Source of the DNA: Robertmurraya sp. FSL R5-0851
GTDB taxonomy: Bacteria; Bacillota; Bacilli; Bacillales; Cytobacillaceae
Assembly (NCBI RefSeq): GCF_038002965.1
Contig: NZ_JBBOOE010000001.1
Coordinates: forward strand, 3,205,001-3,269,000
Direction of reading: 5' to 3'
DNA: 64,000 bases
A program made the translations under genes and the position numbers. The notes beneath the pieces are model-generated. The model ran no database searches, was not told the DNA's origin, and was given only the letters and a program-made list of their open reading frames with translations. Below, piece after piece: positions 19,094-28,668 of the stretch. The number at the start of each line of letters is the position of its first letter. Position 1 is the stretch's first letter.

Positions 19094-20068
19094 TTATTTT
19101 AAGCCTTCAAGAGTGCTGATTGTTGCTTCCACTTCCTCGTCAGTTAAAGGAGCGAAACCAGTATTTTTAGCAACTTCTTGAGCATTTTCCATTGTGTAGA
19201 TTGCATAATCTAATACTTGTGGCTTTTCTTTTGCCATATTTACGTTTAAATATGTGAAAACTGGACGTGTGAATGGAGAATATGCAAACTCTTCACCTTC
19301 ACCGATTGTTTCTAAAGTAGGCTCAACCCCACCGTTACCAAAGTCTACTTTCACAGCTTTTAATTTATCTTTGTTGTTTTCATAGTAACCATAACCGAAG
19401 AAAGCAATAGCATTCTTTTCTTTAGAAACCAAGTCTACAAGTGTAGAGTAATCTTGTTGAAGGTTAACACCTTCTACTAGATCTTGCTCTTCAAGAATTT
19501 TTTCCCAGAAAAACTCATAAGTACCGTGGTTTTCGTTAGGACCCATTGTTACAATTGGCTCGTTCGGGAAATCCGGGCGAATATCAGACCAGTTTTTCTT
19601 TTCACCTAAGAAAATTTGTTTTACTTCATCTTGAGTCAGCTCTTCAGCCCAGTCATTGTCGCTATTAATTACAAAAGTTAATCCGTCTAAAGCAACTTTC
19701 ATTTCTTGAACTTCAATTCCTAATTCTTCAGCAGTCGCCGTTTCTTCTTCCTTGATTTGACGAGAAGCATCGTTGAAATCTGTTCCATCTTCAACTAAGA
19801 ACTTCTTGAATCCAGCAGAAGTACCAGCACGTCCAACTTCAACTGAAACATTTTCTTGAGCATTTGTCATATATTGTTCAGCCATTTCAACCATGAACGG
19901 ATATACTGTACCTGAACCATCAATTACTACAGATCCTTCTAATTCAGCTGTTTCGTTAGTACCTTCTGTACCTTCTTCAGTAGCTTCTTCTCCGCCACCA
20001 CAAGCAGCAATAATAGACATAACAGCTGCAAGCATTAGAAGTAGGCTGAGTTTCTTGAGATTTTTCAT
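19094..20068 (-). CDS. pstS: phosphate-binding lipoprotein PstS
   Basis: Extracellular lipid-anchored protein that captures phosphate and delivers it to PstCA. The signal peptide (about 1-22) ends in a lipobox SIIAAC, so Cys23 would be lipidated. The mature protein starts with an acidic linker, then GSGTVYPF, the phosphate-binding loop, and later RAGTSAGFKKF. AGGAGG precedes the ATG. It is the first gene of the operon, behind a PhoP box. Confidence 0.96.
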   Translation of the reverse strand: MKNLKKLSLLLMLAAVMSIIAACGGGEEATEEGTEGTNETAELEGSVVIDGSGTVYPFMVEMAEQYMTNAQENVSVEVGRAGTSAGFKKFLVEDGTDFNDASRQIKEEETATAEELGIEVQEMKVALDGLTFVINSDNDWAEELTQDEVKQIFLGEKKNWSDIRPDFPNEPIVTMGPNENHGTYEFFWEKILEEQDLVEGVNLQQDYSTLVDLVSKEKNAIAFFGYGYYENNKDKLKAVKVDFGNGGVEPTLETIGEGEEFAYSPFTRPVFTYLNVNMAKEKPQVLDYAIYTMENAQEVAKNTGFAPLTDEEVEATISTLEGLK

Positions 20069-20124
20069 TCGGTAATTCCTCCTAAGAAATAAAGGTTGTT
20101 TTATTGTGTGCTACAAGTAATACA

Positions 20125-20175
20125 ATAATACTGAACTGTTAAAGGGGTTTTAACCGTTTGTAAAGGTTTTGTAAA
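20125..20175 (-). promoter_or_regulatory. PhoP box and -10 of the pst operon
   Basis: Four hexamers, TTTACA, TTTACA, TTAAAA and TTAACA (minus strand, starting at 20175, 20164, 20153 and 20142), recur every 11 bases. This is the tandem PhoP-binding arrangement of Bacillus Pho promoters. A TATTAT -10 box (20130-20125) follows six bases later, so activation by phosphorylated PhoP under phosphate limitation is strongly indicated. Confidence 0.85.
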
Positions 20176-20219
20176 TTAAGTAGAAATGTGTGTGAACGTG
20201 TCGGAATTTGGGCAAAGTA

Positions 20220-22304
20220 TTATTTTGTTTTCTTTAGATGAAAGTACGTATCTAGCACTTTTCTCCCTATTTCCAAATTTGGTGAAGGTCCTTTTTCCCC
20301 TGTGTATACCCATGGAACAACAACAGCCATCGATATCTCAGGATTGTTAGAAGGTGCATACGCCACAAGGCTCAAATTCATTACAGCCGGTGGCTCTTTA
20401 TATAAATGCCTTGATGGGCCATCATAAAATGCCTGTGCAGTTCCCGTTTTTCCAGCTGGCGAATAGGCAGCACCCTTAAATTCTTTATATGCTGTACCTA
20501 ATGGATGCTGCATGACTTGACGAAAGCCCTCTTGTACCCTCTTCATATTCGACTCGTTCACATCAATTCGATTTAGTATTTTTGGCTTTAGTTCCCGCAC
20601 AAGTGCCCCAGGAGCATATATATTTTGAAGATTCGTTTGCCTTATCTCCTTTACCATTCTTGGCTGTAGCCGATTTCCCCCATTTGCGATTGTACTTACA
20701 TATTGGGCAAGCTGCATGGGTGTGTATGTATCATATTGCCCGATCACTAAATCCAATAAAAACCCAGGCTTTGTGCTAGCTCCTTTATAACCGATGGTTT
20801 CATTAGGAAGATCAATTCCCGTTCTAGTTCCAAGACCAAATTGACCGAACGAATCACGAACAATATTAAAGGTATTGGGTTCAAGGATTAATGGTTTATC
20901 GTATGCATAATGACCATTTCCTATTTTTATTGCGGTATGAAACATATACACATTGGAGGATCTTCTTAACGCATAAACATCATCGATCGGACCAAAATTC
21001 TGCCAAGATTTCTTCACAGGCGTTCCTTTTATTTTCATAGGCGCATCAACTAGTACAGTTCTAGGCTTAATTACTCCCTGTTGAAAACCAGTTAATATCG
21101 TTGCACCCTTTACAGTCGAACCGACATTGTAAGAAGTTGTGATATTCCCTAATGAAAAGTCTTCTGCTTTAAAGTTTCCATCGTCCGTCTGACTCAATAA
21201 CTTTCCAGCCATTGTTAAAACTTCACCTGTACGTGGATCCATTAAAACAACAAATGCTCGATCTAAAAACTCGGTTTCCTTGTTTTTCTTCGTTTTCATT
21301 AGCACGTCTTCAATTATTTTTTCGACAGCTAGTTGCAATTCCATATCAATACTTAATATAAGGTCATTGCCTTGTTCACCTTCAGAAATGGTCTCTGACT
21401 CAATTATTTCTCCAGATTTGTTTGTTACCTTCTTAATTTTTGATTTTTGTCCACTAAGGACGTCCTCATACTGATATTCAATATAACTTTTCCCAACACG
21501 ATCATTACGGTTATATTCTCTTGCAACGTAATAATCCAAATGATCTCTTGGTATTCCTTCCTTTGTGTCAGTCACTTTTCCAAGGACAGTCTTCAACGTA
21601 TTATTAAACTTATATACTCTTTCCCAATCAGTAATGGTTTCTATACCCGGTAGAGATTGCAAGCTTTCACTAACTTTTGCAAACTCTTTATCTGAGACAT
21701 CTTTGTTTTTTATCACCTGCGGAGTAAATTCCGTACTGTTTCTTAATTCCTTCCATATGGATATAATCTCCAAATCATGATCTTTGAATGGTTCGATATC
21801 CTGTTGCGTGATTCGATCTAGCGTTAATTGATAAACCTTTTTATTCCACTCTTGTGTGGTTAGGCCTTTCTTTAAAGTTTTCCTTTCTTTTTCTTGCACC
21901 TTATTTTCTGCCTCAGCAGGGAAACGCATCATCCAGTACTCTCTTTTATCTCGATCGGAAATCCTACTAACATCCATCGTAATAATTGAAGCTAATCTCT
22001 CTGCAACCTTTAGCATTTCTTTTGGGCCGTGTCCTTGATTTATATAAGCGATTGCTTTTTCGGGGGCATTATCAACAATCATTTGAAAATTCCTGTCGTA
22101 CATGCGACCTCTTGGTACTGGATGATTGATGGTAACATCCTCTGTTCTTTCTATCTCCCTACGATAATCTTCTCCGTAGACAATTTGAATAAATCCAAGA
22201 CGAAGTACAAGAATGGAAAAGAGTAAAAACACGAAAAAAAACAGCATGTTCAACCGAACAGGGAGCTGCTTTCTCTTCTTTTTTTTCTTCTTTTCCTGAT
22301 TCAT
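20220..22304 (-). CDS. pbpA: class B penicillin-binding protein 2A (transpeptidase)
   Basis: Elongasome D,D-transpeptidase that cross-links peptidoglycan on the cell cylinder. A basic cytoplasmic tail and one membrane anchor (about 18-40) precede the dimerisation domain. The transpeptidase domain carries SxxK (STVKG), SxN (RRSSNVYM) and KTG (GKTGTAQ). Length 694 is typical of B. subtilis PbpA/PbpH. The ATG has AGGTGGAG just upstream. It lies between pstS and yqgE as in B. subtilis. Confidence 0.94.
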   Translation of the reverse strand: MNQEKKKKKKRKQLPVRLNMLFFFVFLLFSILVLRLGFIQIVYGEDYRREIERTEDVTINHPVPRGRMYDRNFQMIVDNAPEKAIAYINQGHGPKEMLKVAERLASIITMDVSRISDRDKREYWMMRFPAEAENKVQEKERKTLKKGLTTQEWNKKVYQLTLDRITQQDIEPFKDHDLEIISIWKELRNSTEFTPQVIKNKDVSDKEFAKVSESLQSLPGIETITDWERVYKFNNTLKTVLGKVTDTKEGIPRDHLDYYVAREYNRNDRVGKSYIEYQYEDVLSGQKSKIKKVTNKSGEIIESETISEGEQGNDLILSIDMELQLAVEKIIEDVLMKTKKNKETEFLDRAFVVLMDPRTGEVLTMAGKLLSQTDDGNFKAEDFSLGNITTSYNVGSTVKGATILTGFQQGVIKPRTVLVDAPMKIKGTPVKKSWQNFGPIDDVYALRRSSNVYMFHTAIKIGNGHYAYDKPLILEPNTFNIVRDSFGQFGLGTRTGIDLPNETIGYKGASTKPGFLLDLVIGQYDTYTPMQLAQYVSTIANGGNRLQPRMVKEIRQTNLQNIYAPGALVRELKPKILNRIDVNESNMKRVQEGFRQVMQHPLGTAYKEFKGAAYSPAGKTGTAQAFYDGPSRHLYKEPPAVMNLSLVAYAPSNNPEISMAVVVPWVYTGEKGPSPNLEIGRKVLDTYFHLKKTK

Positions 22305-22356
22305 TTCTCCACCTCATTTCAGAGCCCCTCCAAACCAATAGGAGAGGCAGTTGGTA

Positions 22357-23568
22357 CTAATGAAATTCAATTTTTCTAACAAAGAAATAAATGAGACTAT
22401 GCCCTGAACCAATTAATAATAAAAGGATTGGGATACTTTGCTTTGGATCAAAAAACGATACAGCCAATAAAAAGATAAGAATAGAGACAATTCTTCCTGA
22501 ATTCAGAAAGATTTCTCTGACCACTATATATTCAATTCTCATTTCTGCAGCATTCCAGCCTTTTCCGATTACATCATAGGTCATTGATACATATGGTACC
22601 AATAACATCGGATAAGCAATCGCAATAATCGAAGCGTAAATTAAAAGCTTCGTGTACGTGAGGTTAAATACTAATAACAAAATAGCTAAATACAATAGGA
22701 TACCACCGAGAAGAATGGCTTTTTTTCGATGCTGCTTTTTTATCCAGCGTGATGCAAAATAGTACCCAATAAAGGCGATTCCTGAATTCACCAATCCAAA
22801 CGTTCCTAGTGCCATTTCGCTTCCAGTCGTAATAAATACAAATACGGAAATGACAAATACAAACGTTCCTTCTCTCATTCCTTGGACAAAATGCGCATTT
22901 GTAATCTGTTTCCAATTAAAATTGTTTTTTCTCTCTTGTAAAATCCTTAAAAACATATATCTTCCATCCGCAGGCCTTCTCTTTAAGAAAAAACTTAATA
23001 TAACCGCAACGGAAAATAACCCTAAGGATGTAGCAAAGATAACAGAATACCCAGTGAATTTCTCAAGTTTGGAAATCACTGTTCCAGCCACAATAGGACC
23101 GATCATTCCTCCAACAGAAGACAGAATTCCTAAAAAGCCGTTAAAGAAATCTCTTGTTTCTGGCTCCGTAATTTCAAAGGTTAACACATTAAAGGCGAGC
23201 CAGTAGAAACCATAACCAATTCCTAGTAATCCTCCTAACACAACTAAAAATTGAGAAGCATTGGTACCAATTGCTAAAACGGTTAAGTAGAAAACAGCTA
23301 AAAAAATGACTCCAATACGCAACACGATTACTCGATCAATCTTTTTAGCCCATCTGCCTGCTAGGATAAATGTTAAAGGTTGGAGAACAACAACTGAGAG
23401 GTTATATATAGCTAAATCTTTAAAGTCACCGGATTGTTTCCATAAATAAATATTTACAAATGTATTGGATAAAGCAACGCTTAAGGAATACAGACCTCCG
23501 ATTAACAAAAGTAAAAGTAAATCCTTAGTCAGATCGATGTCACCAATTAATTTTTTTACTTTGCTCAT
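22357..23568 (-). CDS. yqgE: MFS-type membrane transporter YqgE
   Basis: A polytopic major facilitator protein of about twelve helices and unknown substrate. The start at 23568 follows AAGGGGAG by nine bases and gives 403 residues; the 31 extra codons of the longer frame have no ribosome site. The charged loop between the two six-helix halves (KKRPADGR) is visible. Placed between sodA and pbpA as in B. subtilis, where yqgE is likewise uncharacterised. Confidence 0.85.
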   Translation of the reverse strand: MSKVKKLIGDIDLTKDLLLLLLIGGLYSLSVALSNTFVNIYLWKQSGDFKDLAIYNLSVVVLQPLTFILAGRWAKKIDRVIVLRIGVIFLAVFYLTVLAIGTNASQFLVVLGGLLGIGYGFYWLAFNVLTFEITEPETRDFFNGFLGILSSVGGMIGPIVAGTVISKLEKFTGYSVIFATSLGLFSVAVILSFFLKRRPADGRYMFLRILQERKNNFNWKQITNAHFVQGMREGTFVFVISVFVFITTGSEMALGTFGLVNSGIAFIGYYFASRWIKKQHRKKAILLGGILLYLAILLLVFNLTYTKLLIYASIIAIAYPMLLVPYVSMTYDVIGKGWNAAEMRIEYIVVREIFLNSGRIVSILIFLLAVSFFDPKQSIPILLLLIGSGHSLIYFFVRKIEFH

Positions 23569-23637
23569 GAATAGAAACTCCCCTTCGTATCTAAGGGTAG
23601 TTTTCAACAAGAACAAGTTAATTATGTACAAAATAAA

Positions 23638-23667
23638 CAAAAACGACGTGGAATCATCCACGTCGTT
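23638..23667 (-). terminator. terminator after sodA
   Basis: A ten-base perfect stem ACGACGTGGA / TCCACGTCGT followed by TTTTTGTTT on the minus strand. Confidence 0.88.
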
Positions 23668-23677
23668 ACTTGTTTAT

Positions 23678-24286
23678 TTATTTTGCTTCAGCGTATCTCT
23701 TTGCAACTTCATCCCAATTAACAACATTCCAGAAAGTATTGATATAGTCTGGACGACGGTTTTGGAATTTTAGGTAGTAAGCGTGCTCCCACACATCAAG
23801 ACCAAGGATTGGTGTTTTCCCTTCCATTAATGGAGAGTCTTGATTTGGTGTGCTAGTTACTTCTAGTTCTCCGTTATTTACAGAAAGCCAAGCCCAACCA
23901 GAACCAAAACGAGTGGTAGCAGCTTTTGCGAACTCTTCTTTAAGGCTTTCTAGATTTCCAAACTTTGCATTGATAGCAGCTAGAAGGTCACCAGTAGGTT
24001 CCCCACCACCATTTGGAGATAAGATTTGCCAGAATAATGTGTGGTTAGCGTGTCCACCACCATTGTTACGCACTGCTGTACGAGCAGCTTCTGGTACTGC
24101 ATCAAGATTAGCAATTACTTCTTCAACTGATTTTGACAGCAAATCTTCATTTCCAGCTAAAGCATTATTTAAGTTCGTTACGTATGTGTTGTGATGCTTT
24201 GAGTGGTGAATGTTCATTGTTTCCTTGTCGATATGTGGTTCTAGAGCGTCGTAAGCATAAGGTAATTGCGGTAATTCGAATGCCAT
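23678..24286 (-). CDS. sodA: manganese/iron superoxide dismutase
   Basis: Cytoplasmic enzyme that dismutates superoxide to oxygen and peroxide. Metal ligands are recognisable: His in [18 protein letters not shown] (residues about 27 and 30-32), His in NHTLFWQIL (about 82), and Asp/His in the signature DVWEHAYY. The residues suggest the Mn type, usual in Bacillus. Length 202 is standard, and AGGAGGAG precedes the ATG. Confidence 0.97.
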   Translation of the reverse strand: MAFELPQLPYAYDALEPHIDKETMNIHHSKHHNTYVTNLNNALAGNEDLLSKSVEEVIANLDAVPEAARTAVRNNGGGHANHTLFWQILSPNGGGEPTGDLLAAINAKFGNLESLKEEFAKAATTRFGSGWAWLSVNNGELEVTSTPNQDSPLMEGKTPILGLDVWEHAYYLKFQNRRPDYINTFWNVVNWDEVAKRYAEAK

Positions 24287-24662
24287 GAATAACTCCTCCT
24301 AAATATGTATAATGATTTATTCTTTAGAAAAATCCTTTCATTTTTTAACGTTTGGATATTCCTAAAGGTATTAACTTAAGATTACCAAACTTGGCAACAT
24401 TGTTCAAATAATAAGCTTAAGCTAACAGATTTACATTACCCTTTTTGGAAAGAAATATTCGCAATACAAGATGTTCATTCCTCCTTTTCATCATACCATT
24501 TCTGATGTTTCGATAATTTGTCAAATATGTAAATATTAGCGTCATGTCAATGATTTAAGTCATAGCAGCTGTTAGTTGTTCTTTTTAAAGGACGTTACGT
24601 TATTGACACTCTATAGGTATTTTTATTAAATCAAAGAGAGGAGAGGAAAGGGCGGGTATTAC
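24287..24662. other. divergent intergenic region, sodA / fnr
   Basis: 376 bases without an open frame that I would call a gene. It should hold the sodA promoter (not clearly resolved) and the fnr promoter. A short AAGCTTAAGCT palindrome is present near 24411-24421, of no evident role. No perfect TGTGA-N6-TCACA Fnr site was found. Confidence 0.4.
24603..24631 (+). promoter_or_regulatory. SigA-type promoter of fnr
   Basis: TTGACA (24603-24608), a 17-base spacer and TTAAAT (24626-24631), about 30 bases before the start codon. The -35 box is perfect and the -10 box is weak. Confidence 0.55.
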
Positions 24663-25358
24663 ATGACTGAAATAAATGTTTCATTATATAGCTTACTCAT
24701 ACACGAATTTATAGATAAAGAACATATACAGAAAGTTAAAGCAGGTACAACGATATTTAATGAAAGAGATTCAGTGAGTCATATTTATATTCTTTTACAG
24801 GGAAGCCTTTCTCTTGGGAGAGTTCATATGAGAGGCAAAGAATTTATTATTAAAATTCTTAATGGAGAAGAATTAATTATTGAATACCAATTATTTAAAG
24901 CAAATCCGATTTATCACTTTTTTGCAAAGACCATTTCAGATTGCGAATTTCTTATTATCAAACGCGAAGAGTTCGAAAAGTTTGCGATGAGTTCTCCTCG
25001 CGTCATGAGTGAATTGACATCTTGGCTTAGTACTAGGTATTTAAAAGCTCAAATGAAGTGCCAGGATCTCATAATGCATGGGAAAAAAGGTGGACTTTAT
25101 AGTATTTTAATTCGCCTTTGTAATAGTTATGGAATCATGACTGAAAAAGGAATATTAATTGACTTACCCCTCACTCACCAGGAACTCGCAAGTCTTACGT
25201 ATGGAACAAGAGAAGTCATACAGCGCATGTTAAAGGAACTTAGGGAACTAGATGTTATATCATATGATCAACAGAAATTTACGGTAAAAAATTTAGCCTA
25301 TTTAAAGCAAGAAGTAGATTGTCAGAACTGCCCCCATGAAATATGTGGGTTAAACTAG
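24663..25358 (+). CDS. fnr: Fnr-type [4Fe-4S] anaerobic transcription regulator
   Basis: Crp/Fnr family DNA-binding regulator of 231 residues. A cyclic-nucleotide-binding fold (about 1-125) is joined by the dimer helix to a winged helix-turn-helix (LTHQELASLTYGTREVIQRMLKEL region, about 170-195). The C-terminus carries C220-xx-C223-xxxx-C228, the spacing of the three cysteines that bind the iron-sulfur cluster in B. subtilis Fnr. D135, in the dimer helix, aligns with the fourth ligand (Asp141 there). The expected role is oxygen-sensitive control of nitrate respiration and fermentation genes. No narK or arf neighbour is present, unlike B. subtilis. Confidence 0.82.
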   Translation: MTEINVSLYSLLIHEFIDKEHIQKVKAGTTIFNERDSVSHIYILLQGSLSLGRVHMRGKEFIIKILNGEELIIEYQLFKANPIYHFFAKTISDCEFLIIKREEFEKFAMSSPRVMSELTSWLSTRYLKAQMKCQDLIMHGKKGGLYSILIRLCNSYGIMTEKGILIDLPLTHQELASLTYGTREVIQRMLKELRELDVISYDQQKFTVKNLAYLKQEVDCQNCPHEICGLN

Positions 25359-25359
25359 A

Positions 25360-25391
25360 AGAGAAAAGAGCTCATTAGCTCTTTTCTCTTT
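25360..25391. terminator. bidirectional terminator, fnr / yqgC
   Basis: AGAGAAAAGAGCT and AGCTCTTTTCTCT form a perfect stem around CATT, between convergent genes. Confidence 0.85.
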
Positions 25392-25872
25392 ATAGAACCA
25401 CTAAGAAAAAATATACAATCATAAATAATTGAATAAGCCCTTTTGTAATCACGCTACTAATAAACCCAACTACTGACCCGACACCAACTTTTAAGGACTC
25501 ATTCAAGCCTCTTTTATTTATAAGAAGCTCTGCAATAACCGCTCCAATAAAGGGTCCCACAATAATTCCTAGTATTGGGATGATAAAGGGACCTACTAAT
25601 AACCCAATTGAGCTTCCCCAAATTCCTGCTTTTGTGCCACCGAATTTCTTCACTCCAAACAAATTTGCTAAATAATCGGCGCCAAATAATAAGAGGACAA
25701 ATAAGCTTTGAATGCTCCAAAATAACCAATTAAAAGGTTCAAAAGAGAATAATAAGCCGTAAACTATAAAACCGCCAACCAAAAATAATACCCCTGGAAT
25801 GATCGGATAAATCAAACCTACGAAAGAAACTAGAAAAAACAATAATATGATTAGCCAATACACTAGTTCCAT
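25390..25872 (-). CDS. yqgC: DUF456 family membrane protein YqgC
   Basis: A 160-residue protein with about five hydrophobic helices and a glycine-rich centre (GAVIAEL and GVGSVVGF segments), matching DUF456; function unknown. The ATG at 25872 follows AGAGGTG by five bases. It is a neighbour of sodA, as in B. subtilis. Confidence 0.85.
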   Translation of the reverse strand: MELVYWLIILLFFLVSFVGLIYPIIPGVLFLVGGFIVYGLLFSFEPFNWLFWSIQSLFVLLLFGADYLANLFGVKKFGGTKAGIWGSSIGLLVGPFIIPILGIIVGPFIGAVIAELLINKRGLNESLKVGVGSVVGFISSVITKGLIQLFMIVYFFLVVL

Positions 25873-25888
25873 CTGGTCACCTCTGTAC

Positions 25889-25919
25889 AAAAAAACAAGG
25901 GAGGATCCCTTGTTTTTTA
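25889..25919 (-). terminator. terminator after the Na/Pi cotransporter gene
   Basis: AAAAACAAGGGA and TCCCTTGTTTTT arms, overlapping the stop codon and ending in a T run on the minus strand. Confidence 0.85.
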
Positions 25920-27551
25920 AGAATGTCTTACTCCAAGAACTGCTTCTGCAATATTTACAGCATGGTCACCAATTCGCTCTAGATTGCTAATAATATCAAC
26001 AAACACAATCCCTGCAGAACCGGAACATTTTCCTTCATTCAAACGAAGTATATGCTGCTTACGAAGTGTTCTTTCCATTTTATCAATTTGGTTTTCTTTT
26101 TCAACTACATGACGAGCCGCATCCAAATCTTTATGGTCAAGAGATTGAAGAGCTTCTTGAACAGTAGAAATAGTTAAAGCAAACATTTCTTCTAAATCTT
26201 TCATTGCACTGTCCGTAATTTTTACTTTATTTGAATTTTGATATTCAACAAGCTCCACAATATTTTCGAAATGGTCCCCTATTCTCTCAATATCACGAAC
26301 CGTATCCATAAGCGTTGTATGCTCTTCTGAATCATTTGTTGATAGGGGGCTTGTAGCCAGTAATACAAGATAGTCAGTAATCTTTCTATCTAAATTATTT
26401 ATTGCACTTTCTAATTGGTAAGCAGTATCTGCATGTTTCGTTTGTTTTGAATGCACAAAACTGCTTGTTTCTTCTAAACCCTTAATAGCAAACTGCCCCA
26501 TTCGTAGTACTTCTTCTTTTGCTTGTCCGAGAGCAATGGAAGGGGATTGCTTAATAAAGTTTGGATCTAAATGGTTCGATTTATAATCTATTAAAGAATC
26601 GTCCCCTGGTATTAATTTTGTCACGATTAATGCTAGAACAGCAATAAAGGGAAATTGAATGATCGTATTAGTTGTATTAAAAATCCCATGGGCAAAAGCA
26701 ATGGTCATTTCTTCATTTAAGTTTAAAGAACCCTGAAGGGATATAATAATTTTTGTAAAAGGAACAAGTAAAACCATAAAGATGGCTGTACCGATGAGAT
26801 TAAATAGCACATGTGTAGCAGCTGCTCTTCTTGCGGCAACCGATGCACCAATAGAAGCTAAAACTGCTGTTATAGTAGTACCAATATTGTCACCAAATAA
26901 TACAGGAAGTGCAGCATCAATATTAATTAGATTTTCAGCATATAAGCCTTGTAATATTCCAATCGTTGCACTAGAACTTTGAACAATAACGGTAAATACC
27001 GTTCCAATCACAACACCCAAAATTGGATTAGAACTCATATTAACGGTTAATTCGTGAAAGGCCTCTAAACTTCTTAGCGGCTTCATTCCACCACTCATTA
27101 ACTCTAATCCATAAAACAAGGCACCAAAACCGAAAATAATTTGTCCAATGCTAGTTGTTTTATTATTTTTAAAGAAGAAAATAAGGATTGAACCAAGAGC
27201 AATAATTGGAAGCGCATATTCACCGATATCAATACCAATGATAAATGCGGTAACAGTTGTACCAATGTTTGCCCCCATGATGACACCAATTGCTTGTCGC
27301 AACGTCATAAAACCAGCACTAACTAATCCAACGGTAATGACCGTAGTGCCAGAACTACTTTGGATAAGAACTGTAACAATAATACCCGCTAACACACCCA
27401 TGAAAGGATTGGTTGTAAATCGATCAAGAATATCTCTTAATTTATCTCCTGCCGACTTTTGCAAGCCATCTCCCATAAACTTGATACCAAATAAGAAAAT
27501 TCCAAGGCCACCTAAAAACTCAAAAATCATTTGCTGGATGTTTAATTCCAA
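25917..27551 (-). CDS. Na/Pi cotransporter family protein with C-terminal PhoU domain
   Basis: Membrane protein predicted to import phosphate with sodium. Two inverted repeats carry the family QSSS motifs (LIQSSSGTTV near residue 65 and IVQSSSATIG in the second half), with about eight helices. Residues from about 340 form a cytosolic PhoU-like helical domain, including RDIERIGDHFENI. The start is uncertain: a TTG at 27551 is nine bases after GGGG, while the first TTG at 27560 touches it. A pair of 11-bp-spaced PhoP-like half sites lies upstream, which would fit phosphate control. Confidence 0.88.
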   Translation of the reverse strand: MELNIQQMIFEFLGGLGIFLFGIKFMGDGLQKSAGDKLRDILDRFTTNPFMGVLAGIIVTVLIQSSSGTTVITVGLVSAGFMTLRQAIGVIMGANIGTTVTAFIIGIDIGEYALPIIALGSILIFFFKNNKTTSIGQIIFGFGALFYGLELMSGGMKPLRSLEAFHELTVNMSSNPILGVVIGTVFTVIVQSSSATIGILQGLYAENLINIDAALPVLFGDNIGTTITAVLASIGASVAARRAAATHVLFNLIGTAIFMVLLVPFTKIIISLQGSLNLNEEMTIAFAHGIFNTTNTIIQFPFIAVLALIVTKLIPGDDSLIDYKSNHLDPNFIKQSPSIALGQAKEEVLRMGQFAIKGLEETSSFVHSKQTKHADTAYQLESAINNLDRKITDYLVLLATSPLSTNDSEEHTTLMDTVRDIERIGDHFENIVELVEYQNSNKVKITDSAMKDLEEMFALTISTVQEALQSLDHKDLDAARHVVEKENQIDKMERTLRKQHILRLNEGKCSGSAGIVFVDIISNLERIGDHAVNIAEAVLGVRHS

Positions 27552-27729
27552 GTATTTCAACCCCTACACTTTTTTCGACATTATTCTTAAAAACCCCTTA
27601 ATCATTATGTGTAACGTAAAGAAAAAAGTAAATATAATTATCTTCAAATTTACAATGCCTTAACAAAAGGATAGTAATGTTACAATTATGTTACAAGCAC
27701 ATCCATATTTTTCAATGAATCGTGTTTAT

Positions 27730-27759
27730 TTGGACAACAAAGCCATATCACGATAAAAT
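27730..27759 (+). promoter_or_regulatory. possible SigA promoter of the DUF1189 gene
   Basis: TTGGAC, an 18-base spacer and TAAAAT, about 35 bases before the predicted start. Confidence 0.45.
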
Positions 27760-27796
27760 ATGAAAGATTACATAGAAAGGTGTGTGTCATACGCTC

Positions 27797-28567
27797 ATGA
27801 ACATATTTCAGCAATTATTTAAAAGCCTCTACTCTCCTAAAGACATTGCTAGTACACGATTCCAAGGTATTGGAAAAACGATTCTTTATGTCTTTTTACT
27901 AACTCTCGTTTCTGTTATTCCAACCGTTAGCTATGTAAGTTCAGCTATAAATAATGGAATTGAGACAGCCGCCCACACAGTAGATAAAGAACTTCCTGAT
28001 TTTTCAATAGAAAATGGCGAGCTCTCAGCAGACCAAGAAGAACCCATCTATATTGAGGATGCAGATTTCACCATCATTTTTGACTCTACTGGTGAAGTTA
28101 GTGAGACGGATCTAGAAGGCTATCAGAATGCATTTGCCCTTCTACAAAATGAGTTTGTTCTTATTGCAGGAGGAACACTCGACACCTACGACTATTCAAC
28201 TTTAACAGACCTAACCATTACAAAAGACAGTATCTTAGAAGTGATCCATTCAGTTGATGGTTTATTAGCAGTAATTATTCCCGTCCTAGCACTGACCATT
28301 TATATTTTTTCAAGCGGGATAAAATTTATTGAGATTACCATTCTTGCATTGTTCGGACTATTTATTAAGAATGTTACCAGTCGTAATCTACCCTATCGAC
28401 AATTGTGGAGACTATCAGCTTATAGCGTAACTCTCCCTACTATTTTCTTTACGATTATGGAAGCTTTTCAAACGAACGTTCCTAACGGCTTCTTAATTAA
28501 TTGGTTTGTTTCTATTATTATGTTGTACTTAACCGTTCGAGAAATTCCTCAGAAAGCTAAGAAATAA
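27797..28567 (+). CDS. yqgB: DUF1189 family membrane protein (YqgB type)
   Basis: About 256 residues with an N-terminal membrane helix (near 30-50), an external acidic segment (about 60-155) and four C-terminal helices. The N-terminal FQQLFKSLYSPKDIASTRFQ is the DUF1189 hallmark. Function unknown. The ATG at 27797 lies rather far from the AAAGG site; a GTG at 27782 is too close, so the start is uncertain by five codons. The name rests on position next to yqgC. Confidence 0.78.
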   Translation: MNIFQQLFKSLYSPKDIASTRFQGIGKTILYVFLLTLVSVIPTVSYVSSAINNGIETAAHTVDKELPDFSIENGELSADQEEPIYIEDADFTIIFDSTGEVSETDLEGYQNAFALLQNEFVLIAGGTLDTYDYSTLTDLTITKDSILEVIHSVDGLLAVIIPVLALTIYIFSSGIKFIEITILALFGLFIKNVTSRNLPYRQLWRLSAYSVTLPTIFFTIMEAFQTNVPNGFLINWFVSIIMLYLTVREIPQKAKK

Positions 28568-28602
28568 AAGAAAAACGCGATATAACGCGTTTTTCTTTTT
28601 TT
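28565..28602 (+). terminator. terminator after the DUF1189 gene
   Basis: AAAGAAAAACGCG and CGCGTTTTTCTTT arms with a long T run. Confidence 0.88.
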
Positions 28603-28668
28603 ATCTGTACTATTAATCTATCTACTACATATAAATAGAGTAACTCTACTAAATAAGGAGAATCGCCC

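Noticed and set aside
24287..24662. Possible Fnr binding site in the fnr leader
   Set aside because: Short palindromic stretches exist but none matches TGTGA-N6-TCACA acceptably.
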